64,000 nucleotides of DNA, from contig CM019068.1 of NCBI GenBank assembly GCA_009667805.1, forward strand, positions 11,016,889 through 11,080,888. Reading direction: 5' to 3'. The stretch is from Leptobrachium leishanense. Lineage: Eukaryota; Chordata; Amphibia; Anura; Megophryidae. The number at the start of each line of letters is the position of its first letter. Position 1 is the first letter of the stretch. A program made the position numbers and the translations under genes. This document shows positions 32,119-43,879 of the stretch, one piece after another. The notes beneath the pieces are model-generated. The model had not been told where the DNA came from. It ran no database searches and was given only the letters and a program-made list of their open reading frames with translations.

Positions 32119-33339
32119 CCACTTCAATGCTGAGGACGCGCTGAGCGCGTCCTCAGCATTACCGCTGGTATGCGGAGGACGCGCTGAGCGCGTCCTCCCA
32201 TTGGGGTCAGCGTTCGGCCGGGTTCCGGCCGATCGCTGGCCCCCCCGGTGCGGGCTGACATCCTCGATGTCAGCCTGGCATCCGGGACCGCAGCCGCCGG
32301 AATTAGGTGTCATCGCGGCAGCGCGATGACACCTAATTCAGGCACCCCCCCGCATGTGCGGAGGAGGCGCCTGAAAGGGAGGGGGGAGGTCCTTCGGACC
32401 TCTCTCCCTCCCGATCGGCGGCTCTGCGGGGGTTAACCCAGGCATCATTTGGAAGGGCACAGCCTGCCCTTCCAAATGGTGCCTGGCATTAACCCCTGGG
32501 GAGCTGGATCGCGAATCGGCGCTGAAAAGCGCCGGTTCGCGATCCTTTCCCGGAGCTGGCCGACATCTTGGATGTCGGCCAAGCCTCCGGGAACCCCCCC
32601 TGAGGACTGGCGTCATCGTGCGTAGCACGATGACGCCAGTCCTGGACTTAACCCCTAACTGCCACCAACGGTGGAGATAGGGAGTTCCAATGAACTCCCT
32701 ATCTCCCGATCCGTGGCAGCTAGGGGTTAAAGTTTGGTATGGTTGGATCGGCCAGAGCATGGCCGTTCCAACGATACCAAACACTACTGTGAAAAATGTT
32801 GTCAAAAAAAAAAAAAGAAAAATAAAACTAAAAAAAAATTATAAAAAAAAAATAAACACTTTTTTTTAATTTTTTTTGGTTTGTTAATGCAGCAATATTG
32901 TTCCCATTTCAATTATAATGTGAACAATGCTGCTGCACTAACGATTTTTGTATGCGGTGCGTTTGTTAAAAATAGTGTAATTTTCCCCAAAAAAAATTGT
33001 AACGAGACCCCATCTCTAATTTTTTTAACAAGCGCACCCCATACAAAATATAACCGCAATTGCTCGCATGTTAAAATGTGAAAAAAAACACTTTACACAT
33101 TGTAAATTATTGAAAATACATATTTTATTGCATTTTTTGTTATAATATACAGATATGACATAACATATACATATAATAATGACATATTATGAATCTACCG
33201 AGTCTGACGGAAAGAACGATATATAATATGTCTGGGTCATATACTAAAATAAGCCTTCAAAATACGTTTAAACATGATGAGCAAAACCGGTAAAAATGAC
33301 CTCAGCACAGGGGCGGGAAAAGCCCCAGCAGCGAAAGGG
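32119..33339. mobile_element. piggyBac-type MITE (family B), complete, 1221 bp
   Basis: TTAA at 32115-32118 and 33340-33343. Ends CCACTTCAATGCTGAGG and CCCCAGCAGCGAAAGGG are imperfect inverted repeats. Several GC-rich hairpins lie inside (GAGGACGCGCTGAGCGCGTCC; the GTGCGTAGCACGATGACGCC region; the TATCTCC/GGAGATA pair flanking TAGCTGCCAC). The A-rich middle and AATATGTCTGGGTCATA region complete the family B layout. The best reference copy in the window. Non-coding. Confidence 0.88.
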
Positions 33340-33343
33340 TTAA

Positions 33344-34749
33344 ATGGGAGATTTTAGGGCTGTTTAGCTTACACAAAAACCTCCCCATGTGTGACTGTAT
33401 AAATGTGTCTCTGAGTAAAACCAGTTAAATTCTGATCAAGCATGAAGTCACGGCTCATGTTTTGGGGTAGCAGCTACCTTCTGCTCGCTGTGCCAACGAA
33501 AGACTTCAGGTGTACAGCTTTGGCTTATTTCTAGGGGTGCTAGTCAGTCTCTCTACATGCCCCTGTCTTTAAGCTGCGACTAAGGTACTGGAGAAAGGCG
33601 TGAGAGTCACGAGGAGAACCCAGGTGTCCAGCGAGGAAGTGGCATTTGATAGATGTGACCCTGTCCGGGGACCGAGATCTGTTACAAAAAACTTAAACAG
33701 TAATTGTAACAGTAACCCTAACGTTAACAAAAACCCAACCCCAGAAGTTGTCCTAAACCTAAAACCCTAACCCACACCTACATTTTTGGGTGTAGAGGGG
33801 GGTTGTAGGAGGTAACGTTTTTAGTCTACATTGGGATTTGGGATAGAATAACTTTATTGGGGGTTGAAAAATATCATCCACTCGAGCATATTGGAACTTG
33901 AGTCATGTGGATCGAGATTGGAGCAGGTAGACATCTATGGCAAACAATTAGATCTCATGGTAGCATAGTTACCACTCGAGGACATCGTGGGGTCAGATAC
34001 CTTGCAGGATAATTGCAATTTAAAGCTGATAAAGCGCAATAAATTAAATTCCACAGATACGTTCGTTTTCTTACAAATGACTCATAATTCAGGAATCTTC
34101 TCTGCAGAAAGATATAAACCATAACTAGAGAATCGTATGAATTTTTATTAATATCTGTCTTAAAACGGGAAGTTACTGTTTCCTACACATGGGATCCTAT
34201 TATAGATACATCTCTTCTGCCCATCGTTTCACCGCAGTGGTCATTAATATTTGGAAGAAGAATAAATGCAAACAATGAGCAGAAAGACCCGCGTTTCTTT
34301 CCTCTAGTCATTTTACCAAGCTCGAAAAATATGCAAAACTTTTACATAAACAAGAAAAAATAACAAAAATCAATTAGCAAACAGAGAGAGATGCCGGGGG
34401 TGAATTAGGAAAACAAACATTGCTATGTATCAGACTGAACTAAGAAATTAAAGTATAAAATTGTGTTAAAAGTCACTGGTGCAATATCTCTAAGCCCAAA
34501 CGGATAAAAAGCCTCTGCAGTAAACCTTATGTCGGGAGGATAATTATTTAGGTAGCGCAACTCTGTTTTGTCTTGATATCCTTTGGGAAAGTCGCCACCT
34601 TGTGGTTGTGACTGGACAGGACATGGCAGAAAAGTTGCAAATTCAAAACGTTTCCTGATTAAGTCACTAGGTAATATTGCTTCCTTATTTTCAGAGAAAC
34701 TTTGCACAATAGTGGCGTTGCTAAATTGGTGTGTTTACAGTGAAGTACT
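33344..34749. other. No gene seen; CCCTAA-like words at 33700-33775
   Basis: Apart from a short decayed telomere-like tract (AACCCTAACG, AAACCCTAACCC) nothing is recognised. The 94-codon minus frame at 34423-34707 has no family features. Confidence 0.35.
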
Positions 34750-34799
34750 GATGCTACCTTGAAGTTTAGGGTTAAAGATAGCATTAGGGTTACTACTTG

Positions 34800-35585
34800 T
34801 GTATTCAGGTTTTAGTGCTTTGGAAACTCTTAGGGTTAGGGTTACCCTTAACAATTGTTTCAGGGTTAGGGTTACTACTAGTGTTTCAGATTTTAGTGTT
34901 ATGGTAAATCTTAGGGTTAGGGTTACTACTAGTGTTTCAGGTTTTAGCGTTATGGTAACTCTTAGGGTTAGGGTTACTACTAGTGATTCAGATTTTAGTG
35001 TTATGGTAACTCTTAGGGTTAGGATTACTACTAGTGTTTCAGGTTTTAGTGTTATGGTAACTCTTAGGGTTAGGGTTACTACTAGTGTTTCAGATTTTAG
35101 TGTTATGGTAAATCTTAGGGTTAGGGTTACTACTAGTGTTTCAGGTTTTAGTGTTATGGTAACTCTTAGGGTTAGGGTTACTACTAGTGTTTCAGGTTTT
35201 AGCGTTATGGTAACTCTTAGGGTTAGGGTTACTACTAGTGATTCAGATTTTAGTGTTATGGTAACTCTTAGGGTTAGGATTACTACTAGTGTTTCAGGTT
35301 TTAGTGTTATGGTAACTCTTAGGGTTAGGGTTACTACTAGTGTTTCAGGTTTTAGTGTTATGGTAAACTCTCAGGGTTAGGGTTACTACTAGTGTTTCAG
35401 GTTTTATTGTTATGGTAACTCTTAGGGTTAGGGTTACTACTAGTGTTTCAGGTTTTAGCGTTATGGTAGCTCGTAGGATTAGGGTTACTACTAGTGATTC
35501 AGATTTTAGTGTTATGGTAACTCTTAGGGTTAGGGTTACTACTAGTGTTTCAGGTTTTAGTGTTATGGTAACTCTTATTGTTACC
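34800..35585 (+). repeat. 51-bp minisatellite with embedded TTAGGG doublets, about 15 copies
   Basis: Each unit contains CTTAGGGTTAGGGTTAC, i.e. two vertebrate telomere hexamers in register, followed by TACTAGTGTTTCAGGTTTTA and GTGTTATGGTAA. Variants (GATTCAGATTTTAG; TTAGGATTAC) repeat every 255 bp (34983 and 35238), so five units form a higher-order repeat. The 193-codon plus frame follows the 51-bp period and is an artefact. The array runs out into AGGGTTACC-rich degenerate sequence on both sides. Confidence 0.92.
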
Positions 35586-35689
35586 ATTAACAATTGTTTC
35601 AGGGTTACTGTTAAGGTTACTCTTAGGGTTAGGGTTACCATTAGTGCTTGTTTCAAGGCTATCTTTAGGGTTACTCTAACGGAGCTATT

Positions 35690-35925
35690 CAACATTCCTC
35701 AATACGGAATGCACCTGTAAACATGTAACATAATGACTTTATTTCCTACATATTATTTTTCTGTTAATCTGTGTATTTGTCTTATGTTAATATCTTGCAT
35801 TTTACTACTTTGTATTTCTGTAACAACTCAATGTTCTTGAACCCAGGACATACTGAAAACGAGAGAAATCTCAATGTATCCTTCCTGGTAAAATCCTTTA
35901 TAAATAAATAAATAAATAAATAAAG
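35690..35925 (+). mobile_element. LINE 3' end with a single, unexpanded 39-bp unit
   Basis: CTCAATACGGAATGCACCTG and AAACATGTAACATAATGAC match the end of the LINE ORF at 2107-2145, followed directly by the 3' UTR (compare 6121-6285) and a TAAATAAATAAA tail. It carries one copy of the unit that is present about 75 times in the first LINE. Confidence 0.85.
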
Positions 35926-36009
35926 AGCACCGAATTGGTGAATTTTCGGATCCAATATTTTGTCGATACGATAATTCTGTCGATACGATAATTCTGCGGA
36001 TACGATAAT

Positions 36010-36778
36010 TCTGCCATTGAGATTTCTCATGTTTTACAAGAAGGATACATTGAGATTTCCCATGTTTTACAAGAAGGATACATTGAGATTTCTCATGTTT
36101 TACAAGAAGGATACATTGAGATTTCTCTGGTTTTACAAGAAGGATACATTGAGATTTCTCTGGTTTTACAAGAAGGATACATTGAGATTTCTCTGGTTTT
36201 CCAGGAAGGATACATTGAGATTTCTCATGTTTTAAAAAAAAAGGATACATTGAGATTTCTCATGTTTTACAAGAAGGATACATTGAGATTTCTCATGTTT
36301 TACAAGGATACATTGAGATTTCTCTGGTTTTACAAGAAGGATACATTGAGATTTCTCTGGTTTTACAAGAAGGATACATTGAGATTTCTCTGGTTTCCCG
36401 GGAAGAATACATTGAGATTTCTCTGGTTTCCTGGGAAGGATACATTGAGATTTCTCATGTTTTACAAGGATACATTGAGATTTCTCATGTTTTACAAGGA
36501 TACATTGAGATTTCTCATGTTTTACAAGAAGGATACATTGAGATTTCTCCTGTCTTACAAGAAGGATACATTGAAATTTCTCTGGTTTCCCGGGAAGGAT
36601 ACATTGAGATTTCTCTGGTTTCCCGGGAAGGATACATTGAGATTTTTCCGGTTTTCCACGAAGGATACATTGAAATTTCTCTGGTTTCCCGGGAAGGATA
36701 CATTGAGATTTCTCTGGTTTCCCGGGAAGGATACATTGAGATTTTTCCGGTTTTCCAGGAAGGATACATTGAGATGGG
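36010..36778 (-). repeat. 33-bp minisatellite derived from the LINE tail, about 23 copies
   Basis: Units read ACATTGAGATTTCTC then TGGTTTTACAAGAAGGAT. The reverse complement is the last part of the LINE 3' UTR (CTCAATGTATCCTTCCTGG after GAGAAATCTC at 35866-35890). Some copies carry the TTTCCCGGGAAGG variant, closer to the tail at 6231. The 33-bp period keeps 11-residue frames open on both strands. A few copies are 29-30 bp. Confidence 0.9.
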
Positions 36779-36779
36779 A

Positions 36780-37053
36780 ATGATACAAAATTACAGAATC
36801 AGTGATATAACTGAAAAATACGATGTCCGAAATTACTGAAATCGAACCGAAATCAGGAATGGAACGAAAATGAATTTTGATTTTACACATTTCTAGTCCA
36901 TTCGAAAATTCCGAAAAGTTTTTGGCTCGTAAATTTGTTCGGATCTGTCGTTTTCGGATCTGAAAATTTTCGGAAAATCGGCCGAATCCGAATGCACGAA
37001 TCGGGAAATTTTGTGAAAATTCAAAAATTCTGAAACCCGAAGCGCACATCCCT
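36780..37053. mobile_element. hAT-type terminal region, inverse of 21178-21640
   Basis: Ends CCCGAAGCGCACATCCC, the complement of the left end at 21181, and reads back through CGAATCGGGAAATTTTG, CTAGTCCATTCGAAAATT and CAGAATCAGTGATATAAC as in the large unit. The opposite end was not found; the 33-bp array borders it. Confidence 0.7.
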
Positions 37054-38053
37054 TTTTTACAGCAGAGTGAAGAAATGTGGTTCTGTATGTGTATGCCGGG
37101 AGGTCAGAAAGATTGCGATTTGGTAAAAATGCCCAGATTGTTAAAGATTTTCTCTAACCTATGTCCACAGTTTAGAGCTCACCAGTCAACGCCTTCATAT
37201 CGTGATGGAAGGACAGTCCGTGTTAGAATGTATGTGTACAGACGTCTGTTATTAAATAAGTCCCCCCAGTGGATTCCCTTATAGATAAATTAATAAGACG
37301 ATAATAAGCTGTTACTAATGTCAGGAAATTCCACCGTGACCATTCATCTTCACAGAAGTCTTAAAACATTTGATTGCAAACAGTTTACACCAGACAGAAG
37401 CACAATATTCCCAGAGAAGTGATTTATTTTGACCTTTCCAAGGTCGCTCCATCGCTCATCCTAACTAGAAATTTTTTCGATTGTAAACTGTTGGAGCAGA
37501 GACTAATTGTGCTTGTAAATTTTGCCGTATGCTGACAAGCGCCTTTTTATAAAAAGAAACTATTATGTCGAATGTACAAAAAAAAAGCATGGAGTTTCAG
37601 TAATTTGAAAATCTCACAAATTATGATAATGCCCCAGAGAATGAAGCTGGAAAACAAATTGCTACTTTTCCTGCTAAGCAAAGATTCATAATAGCACGAT
37701 GTGCGCTAGAAACGTTGCGCGTTGCCAATAATGAAGTTTAATTTCTATGATGCGCTCTCAAAATCACTGCTGGGTGACAATTAAACACAATGGCAACAAT
37801 CTCGCAGCCGAAAAAAGGAAATGCAGGTGTAAACAAAATCGCAAAATTGGAAAATGGGTTTCTGTTTTTTTCTTGCGTAAAAACCCATATGTAAGCATTA
37901 AGGTGGGGTGTTTAAATATAGACATTTTAGAAACTTCTCCTTCGATATATCGGCAATCCAAGCTTGGGCTGGTGGGCTGGTTTCACGTACTGCGTCCATC
38001 TGGTTGAAGAGCTTATAAACAGAGTGGTCATGTGACTCGTGGTCAAAGCACAG
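37054..38053. other. No gene seen
   Basis: Single-copy-looking sequence without recognised features. Confidence 0.35.
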
Positions 38054-38061
38054 GCCTGTAG

Positions 38062-39328
38062 TAGGGATGAGCTGTTCGGTTCGATGTGTTCGGAGTTCGA
38101 TTCCAACATTGCCAGTTCGTATGTTCGCGAACTTCGAACATTTCCGTGTGTTCGCCCACATGTGTGTTCACCCACAATGCACCACAATGGATCATAATGC
38201 ACTTTTCCACTGGCCTGAAGCTTGTAATTGGCTACAGCCTTGCACCTGACCACAGTTTAGGTGCAAGACAGGTGCAAGACTATTCCAATCACGGCTCAGA
38301 GTCCTGATTGGGCAAATTTTGCCCAATCATGGGCTCAAAGAGCTAAGTCCCGCAGCACACTATATAAGGTGTCCTTTGCAGCCCCAGCACGTGTTTTTTG
38401 AGAGGAGATTGTTAGTGTGTGTTCTCACTGCCAGTCTGCCAGCAGCTATTGGGGGGGAGGGGTCTCATTTCTACAAAATATCTGGGAATTGTTCTAATCT
38501 TGTGTTCTCACTGCCACCAACTATTTTGGGGTCAGTCATTTTCCACAATCACTCTTCCACAATACCACAAAAGGGTTACGGTGTGAAGGCACTTGCTGCC
38601 ACCAAAGGCACAATATTTGGTGCACTGACACTGATGCCTATATTACCAGATTCATATCATTTAAATTTTTTGTCCAACCCTGCACTCCAACCCTGCACTC
38701 TTCCACAACACCACAGAGGGGTTACGGTGTGACGGCAATGTTGCCGACACTAAAGGCCCAATTTTAAAGCACCTATTGCTACTTTCATCCAAAGCCTGCA
38801 TAAGTTTCACCATAATTGAGCCAAAAAAATCACTAAACTTGTTCTGCGTGTCCTAAAATGTCTCCTCTTTTCATACAGGCTGCCGCCCCAAGCAGTTGTT
38901 TATGAATAGATTAAAGGAAAACCATTTACCGGCATTTGAAATGTCATTTTTTGTTTTTAAATGTTTCTATACATCCTACAAATCCGCCACTTCACGGGCA
39001 GGTTATGGGGACCTCCTAGGCACGATATTTGATATTTCGTTTTTATTTTGAACCCTTATTCCATGGAAAACTCACTGTTCTTTAAAAAAGTTTTTTCTTT
39101 AAACTTTTTGTCCTTGTTTCCTGTCCCCCAGGGCACTACCCGGACCTACATACACCTTTTATGGCAAATATCTTGCATATATGCCCTCTTGCAGGGCACT
39201 CTAAAAATCGAACTTTTGAGTCCCATTGACTTGCATTGAGTTCGGTTCATGTTCGCGTTCGAACTCTAACTTTTGAAATTGTTCGAGTTCGAATGCGAAA
39301 CGAACACGGGGTGTTCGGCTCATCCCTA
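38062..39328. mobile_element. Complete hAT-type non-autonomous element, 1267 bp
   Basis: Ends TAGGGATGAG and CTCATCCCTA. The 8-bp duplication GCCTGTAG is perfect at 38054-38061 and 39329-39336. The subterminal parts are rich in TTCGAAC/GTTCG words on both sides. Inside, CACTATATAAGG near 38358 resembles a TATA box. The 137-codon frame at 38319-38732 has no family features. No transposase. Confidence 0.92.
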
Positions 39329-39336
39329 GCCTGTAG

Positions 39337-39834
39337 AACCAAAGTCGGAATTCAGATGTTCAGCCAACCTTATCCTTGATGGATATTCTTTGGTAACGCT
39401 TGTATTTTTGAAAGTTGATTCAATCAAAGTTATTTACTTGTTTCTTCTCAAAGTTTCAAGAAGACGTAGAGCCAGAGGGCTGAGATACAGAATAAAAACA
39501 AACCTCAGACCAAAGATGGATCTGCTGGAGACGGGAATCACCCAACTACCCACAAGAGACACTTATAAAGGTTCTTTGTTGTGTTGGACTGTGGACCTGC
39601 TTCCAACTACAAGAAAAGCACACCTTACACTGCACACATTGTGTAAAATACCTGATAATTGTTTGGATTTGTCTGTTTGATCTTCACATCATCAGGAGTA
39701 AAATGACTTTTTTTTGTTATTGTTTTTGGAGAAGGTCCTAGGCAAGACCCTTTGGCTTTTTAAAATGTTTTGTATTTTATTAATTTCGTGTATGGTGCAG
39801 AGGCTGGTTAACCTAAGTCCTGTGATGTACGTTT
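39337..39834. other. No gene recognised; 96-codon frame
   Basis: A plus frame at 39390-39680 includes an Arg-rich KVSRRRRARGLRYR stretch but no domain that I know. Treated as unsupported. Confidence 0.3.
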
Positions 39835-40125
39835 TCTAATATGTCAGTTCATAAGAGGTTCAATTCTTACGATGTCAGGCTTCTAAGATGACCAACTCCT
39901 AAGGAGGTCCAGCTTCTAAGATGTCAGTTCATAAGATGTTCATTTCTTAAGATGTCAGGCTTCTAAGATGATCAACTCCTAAAGTGGTCCAGCTGATAAG
40001 ATGTCAGTTCATAAGAGGCCCAGTTTCTGAGATATTCAGTGCCTAAGATGTCCAGTTTTTAATGTGCCCAGCTTCTTAAGAAGTCCAGCTATCTAAATGT
40101 CATTTCATAAGATGTCCAGTTCCTA
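39835..40125. repeat. Degenerate 16-17 bp tandem repeat (left part)
   Basis: Repeated TTCTAAGATGTCCAGCT- and TTCATAAGATGTCAG-like words. The array continues after the Tc1 insertion at 41744-41935. Confidence 0.8.
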
Positions 40126-41741
40126 CAGTTGTGTTCAAAATTATTCAACCCCCACTGAAATTGAGTGTTTTGGCCAGTTTGACATTGATTTTGATCATTC
40201 AGTCATCTTGCTTACAATTAAATCAAAGAGGCAAGTGTAGGTCAGACAAATATAAACATAACATTTATAATGAAATAACCACAAATGTCTTTTCTGTGCT
40301 CACATCATTATCAGTTTTATTCAACCCCCAAGTGACATTCAATCTTAGTACTTAGTACAACATCCTTTTACAGTTATAACAGCTTTTAAACGTGAAGCAT
40401 AGCTTGACACAAGTGTCTTGCAGCGATCTACGGGTATCTTCGCCCATTCGTCATGGGCAAAAGCCTCCAGTTCAGTCACATTCTTAGGCTTGCGCACTGC
40501 AATTGCTTTCTTTAAGTCCCACCAGAGGTTCTCAATTGGATTTAAGTCAGGTGACTGCGATGGCCACTCCAAAATGTTCCAGCCTTTAATCTGCAACCAT
40601 GCTCTAGTGGACTTGGAGGTATGCTTGGGATCATTGTCCTGTTGAAAGGTCCAACGTCTCCCAAGCCTCAGGTTTGTGACGGACTGCATCACATTGTCAT
40701 CCAATATCTCCTGGTACTGAAGAGAATTCATGGTACCTTGCACACGCTGAAGCTTCCCTGTACCTGCAGAAGCAAAACAGCCCCAAAGCATGATTGACCC
40801 CAGCCATGCTTCACAGTAGGCAAGGTGTTCTTTTCTTCATAGGTCTTGTTCTTCCTCCTCCAAACATAGCGTTGATCCATGGGCCCAAACAGTTCTAATT
40901 TTGTTTCATCAGTCCACAGAACACTATCCCAAAACTTCTGTGGTTTGTCCACATGACTTTTGGCATACTGCAGTCGACTCTTCTTATTCTTTGGAGTCAG
41001 CAAGGGGGTGCGCCTGGGAGTTCTGGCATGGAGGCCTTCATTACGCAGTGTGCGCCGTATTGTCTGAGCTGAAACTGCAGTACCCACATCTGACAAATCT
41101 TTTCTCAGTTCCTCAGCAGTCACACGGGGACTTTTCTCCACTCTACGCTTCAGGTAGCGCACAGCAGTCGAAGTCAGCATCTTCTTTCTGCCACGACCAG
41201 GTAGCGTTTCAACAGTGCCCTTTGCCTTGAATTTGCGAATGATGCTTCCTATGGTCTCTCTTGGTATGTTTAACATCTTTGCAATCTTCTTATAGCCATT
41301 GCCCTTCCTGTGAAGAGTAATCACCTCTTCTCTTGTCTTCCTGGACCATTCTCTTGACTTCACCATGTTTGTAACCACACCAGTAAATGTCTAGAAGGAG
41401 CTGAGTATCACAGTCATTTTAAAGCTGCCTAATTGTTGCTTATTATGCTTTATTGCTGCTCCGTGACATCCACAGGTGTTTTCAATACCTGATTGAAAAC
41501 ACTTGAATGAACCTCTGTTCTTCAGAGTGGTAGTCTTTAAGGGGTTGAATAATTGTGTCAATGAAGAATTCACAAAAGAAACATTTACTACTGTATTACA
41601 AAACCAATTGATGTCATTTTAGTTGCATATGGTTCTTTAAAAAGTCCTTGTAGGATTTCATTCTGAATACAATTACAAATGTCACTAAATTCCCTAAAAC
41701 CCTTTACAGCATTGGGGGTTGAATAATTTTGAACACAACTG
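40126..41741. mobile_element. Tc1-type transposon, 1616 bp, complete ends
   Basis: TA on both sides (40124-40125, 41742-41743). The inverted ends share a 29-bp perfect match beginning CAGTTGTGTTCAAAATTATT. A second, inner copy of TTATTCAACCCCCAAGTGACA (40316; here as its TTATTCAACCCCC core) and of GGTTGAATAATTGTGTCA (41541) gives the IR/DR arrangement of many vertebrate Tc1 elements. Encodes one transposase on the minus strand. Confidence 0.95.
40345..41363 (-). pseudogene. Tc1/mariner transposase, single frameshift
   Basis: Cut-and-paste DDE transposase acting on the TA-flanked ends around it. The start is taken at MVKSREWSRKTREE (41363), since the upstream Met adds only five residues. Visible parts in order: paired-type helix-turn-helix DNA-binding region (YKKIAKMLNIPRETIGSII), GRGRKK hook-like motif, second helix-turn-helix, then catalytic D in LWTDETK, D in QQDNDPKHTSK and E in NPIENLWW; the last two are 34 residues apart, i.e. 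DD34E. About 340 residues, normal for Tc1. One base is missing in the C-run at 40798-40801, which throws the frame between KHGWG and the MLWGCFASAG block. All catalytic residues remain, so inactivation looks recent. Confidence 0.93.
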
Positions 41742-41743
41742 TA

Positions 41744-41935
41744 TGAGTTCTGGCTTCTATCATGTCATTTCATAAGATGTCCAACTTCTGAGATGTCCAG
41801 CTAAGGAGATATCAACTGAAAATCTTATTAAATGTTAGGATGTCCAACATCTAAGATGTCATTTCAGAAAATGGGCAGCTTTAAGATGTCTCATTCTTAA
41901 GAAGACAAACTTCTAAGATGTCTGGTTTCCTTATT
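41744..41935. repeat. Degenerate 16-17 bp tandem repeat (right part)
   Basis: Continuation of the array split by the Tc1 element: CATAAGATGTCCAACTTCTG, GAGATGTCCAGCT and similar. Confidence 0.75.
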
Positions 41936-43454
41936 GTATCATGGTAACGATGAGACTCAATCTACACTCAGGGATGTGACCATATTCTTAACAGAGATAC
42001 TTTATTTAAATGCTATCATTTGATTGGCTCATGTTAGCTGACCAGATTCTACAAATGGAACAGATTTCCCTGGTTCCACCAGTGACCAAAATCGTATTGA
42101 GCTTCCTGGGCCTCTCGTAAATACATCCGACAGGAGACTGAAATAACAAACGAACTGGGCACTCGGGTAAAGTAAATCTTGGGAGCCTTTATTGTGGACA
42201 CACCATCTCCCCACGTCTTGGCTCTATCTATTTTGACTTGAAGATCAGGGCGGTCAAACCCCCGCCCCCACCAGATTCTGATGCCTACAAATCCCAGACT
42301 TCCTTTAATGCAATGGATGGCCAGAGAATCATGGGAGTTGTAGTTCAGAAACATCTGGGGGGCCGGAGCTTGGCAGCCCCGCTCTAGATAGAGCCGAAAC
42401 TGAAATATTGTGAGATGGTATGTCCAAAATACAGCCCCATAAATGTTCCTTTACTTTGAGTGCCAGGTTCTTTGGTCATTTCCTCTTTGTCACTTGAGCT
42501 TTGGACCTCCCTGGTTCATGTGGCACCTGACAGATGGTTGATCCAGGAAAGTGTGTGCCCTGCATATTGTAGATACAGATCATTTATGGAAAAAGACCTT
42601 CAGAAGCATATTGTGTTGTTTTTTTAATCATGGGGAAGAGCCGGCGTTTGGAAGATGGTCGGGCCTCATAAATGTTGTGATTTCTTGCAAATTGCTTAAA
42701 AAAAATCAAAGTAACTAAAAACAAAAAAGGAGACGAGGTTCTCATCCTTTGCAACAGTGTATGGGGCCACATTAAATATCATTTTAATTAAGTAACCATT
42801 TTATTCGCATTGTGATATCATTTTGATTCTGCTTCGGTCACACCATTTTTAAAAAAAAATTATAATTTTATTTTTATGAAAAAAAAATCCATAAATCAGA
42901 CCCATGTATGGCACGATTTCCACGGCAAATAGGCTAAAACAATATTGATGACTCCTGTATGAGTTCTCTTGGCAGGCGCAGAGCCCGTTATTTCACTATA
43001 TGCTAATTTTATTCTTCTTCTTCAGACACGGTTTAATTGAGAAGTTGTATGTGTCACATCTGAGTATGATTCATTCTTCTTTAAAAAGACCGGAGACTCT
43101 AAAAGGCTTCGCAGAGTTACGGCGGGTCTCGGGGTAAGAGATCTAAGGCAGGAAAAAAAAGCGCTTAAAAAAGGAAAATAATTTTGATGAAGAGCGACCT
43201 CTGACCTCTGAGCGTGCCACGTGTGCGCAGTATTGATTTCTTATTCAGTGCTTGCAGATAGCGCGCTGATTGATGCGTAGGCCGGTGGTGAGAGTGTTGG
43301 CAGTGGAAGCCATCGCCAGATGCTTACGTCTTGTGGTTTTCTCTCTAGTTAATGCGATAAAGCCGTGTAAGAATTAAACGAAATGATTTTTACAACATGT
43401 GCAACAAATCAGCGGCGGATGCGGCAGACGCGGCTTCCTTAATGGATCGTCATT
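41936..43454. other. No gene seen; one MITE-like edge near 42330
   Basis: ATCATGGGAGTTGTAGTTCA at about 42329-42348 resembles the end of widespread vertebrate DNA transposons, but no partner end was found. Nothing else recognised in this 1.5 kb. Confidence 0.35.
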
Positions 43455-43879
43455 CAGGGTTATTCAGAGAGCAACGGAATGTCACTGACATTTCAGTGGT
43501 CTCGCGCCCCCCGCCCCACTTCAGGAAATCAAATTCCCCAACCCCGCAGGGAATTCAGCCTTCACTGAAAGGTCCCTGAAACACAGGGAAAAGCCGCCGA
43601 CTGCACCCGAAAATCCACTGCAAAACCGTCGCATCGAACGGAAAACCGCCGGAAAAACACTGCACGTATCCGTAAAAAGCCAACCATCCCCCGCAAAACT
43701 GCCGAAAAAACCCTGAACATGTCTGAAAAAAGCTAACGATCCGCCAATCACAGTGCTGACCAGTCGCCGGAAACAGCCAAGAACCTGACGAACGGGGTAA
43801 AAAATGCCTGGAATTAATATATAAGATTCTATGAATGATAATAAAAAGGTCAGTTACAGAAAAAATAAAGACTATTTAA

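Noticed and set aside
34799..35380. 193-codon frame with 17-residue repeats
   Set aside because: Follows the 51-bp telomere-word minisatellite.
34740..35695. True chromosome end
   Set aside because: TTAGGG occurs only as doublets inside a longer unit and unique sequence continues on both sides.
39390..39680. 96-codon Arg-rich frame
   Set aside because: No family resemblance; length compatible with chance in AT-moderate DNA.
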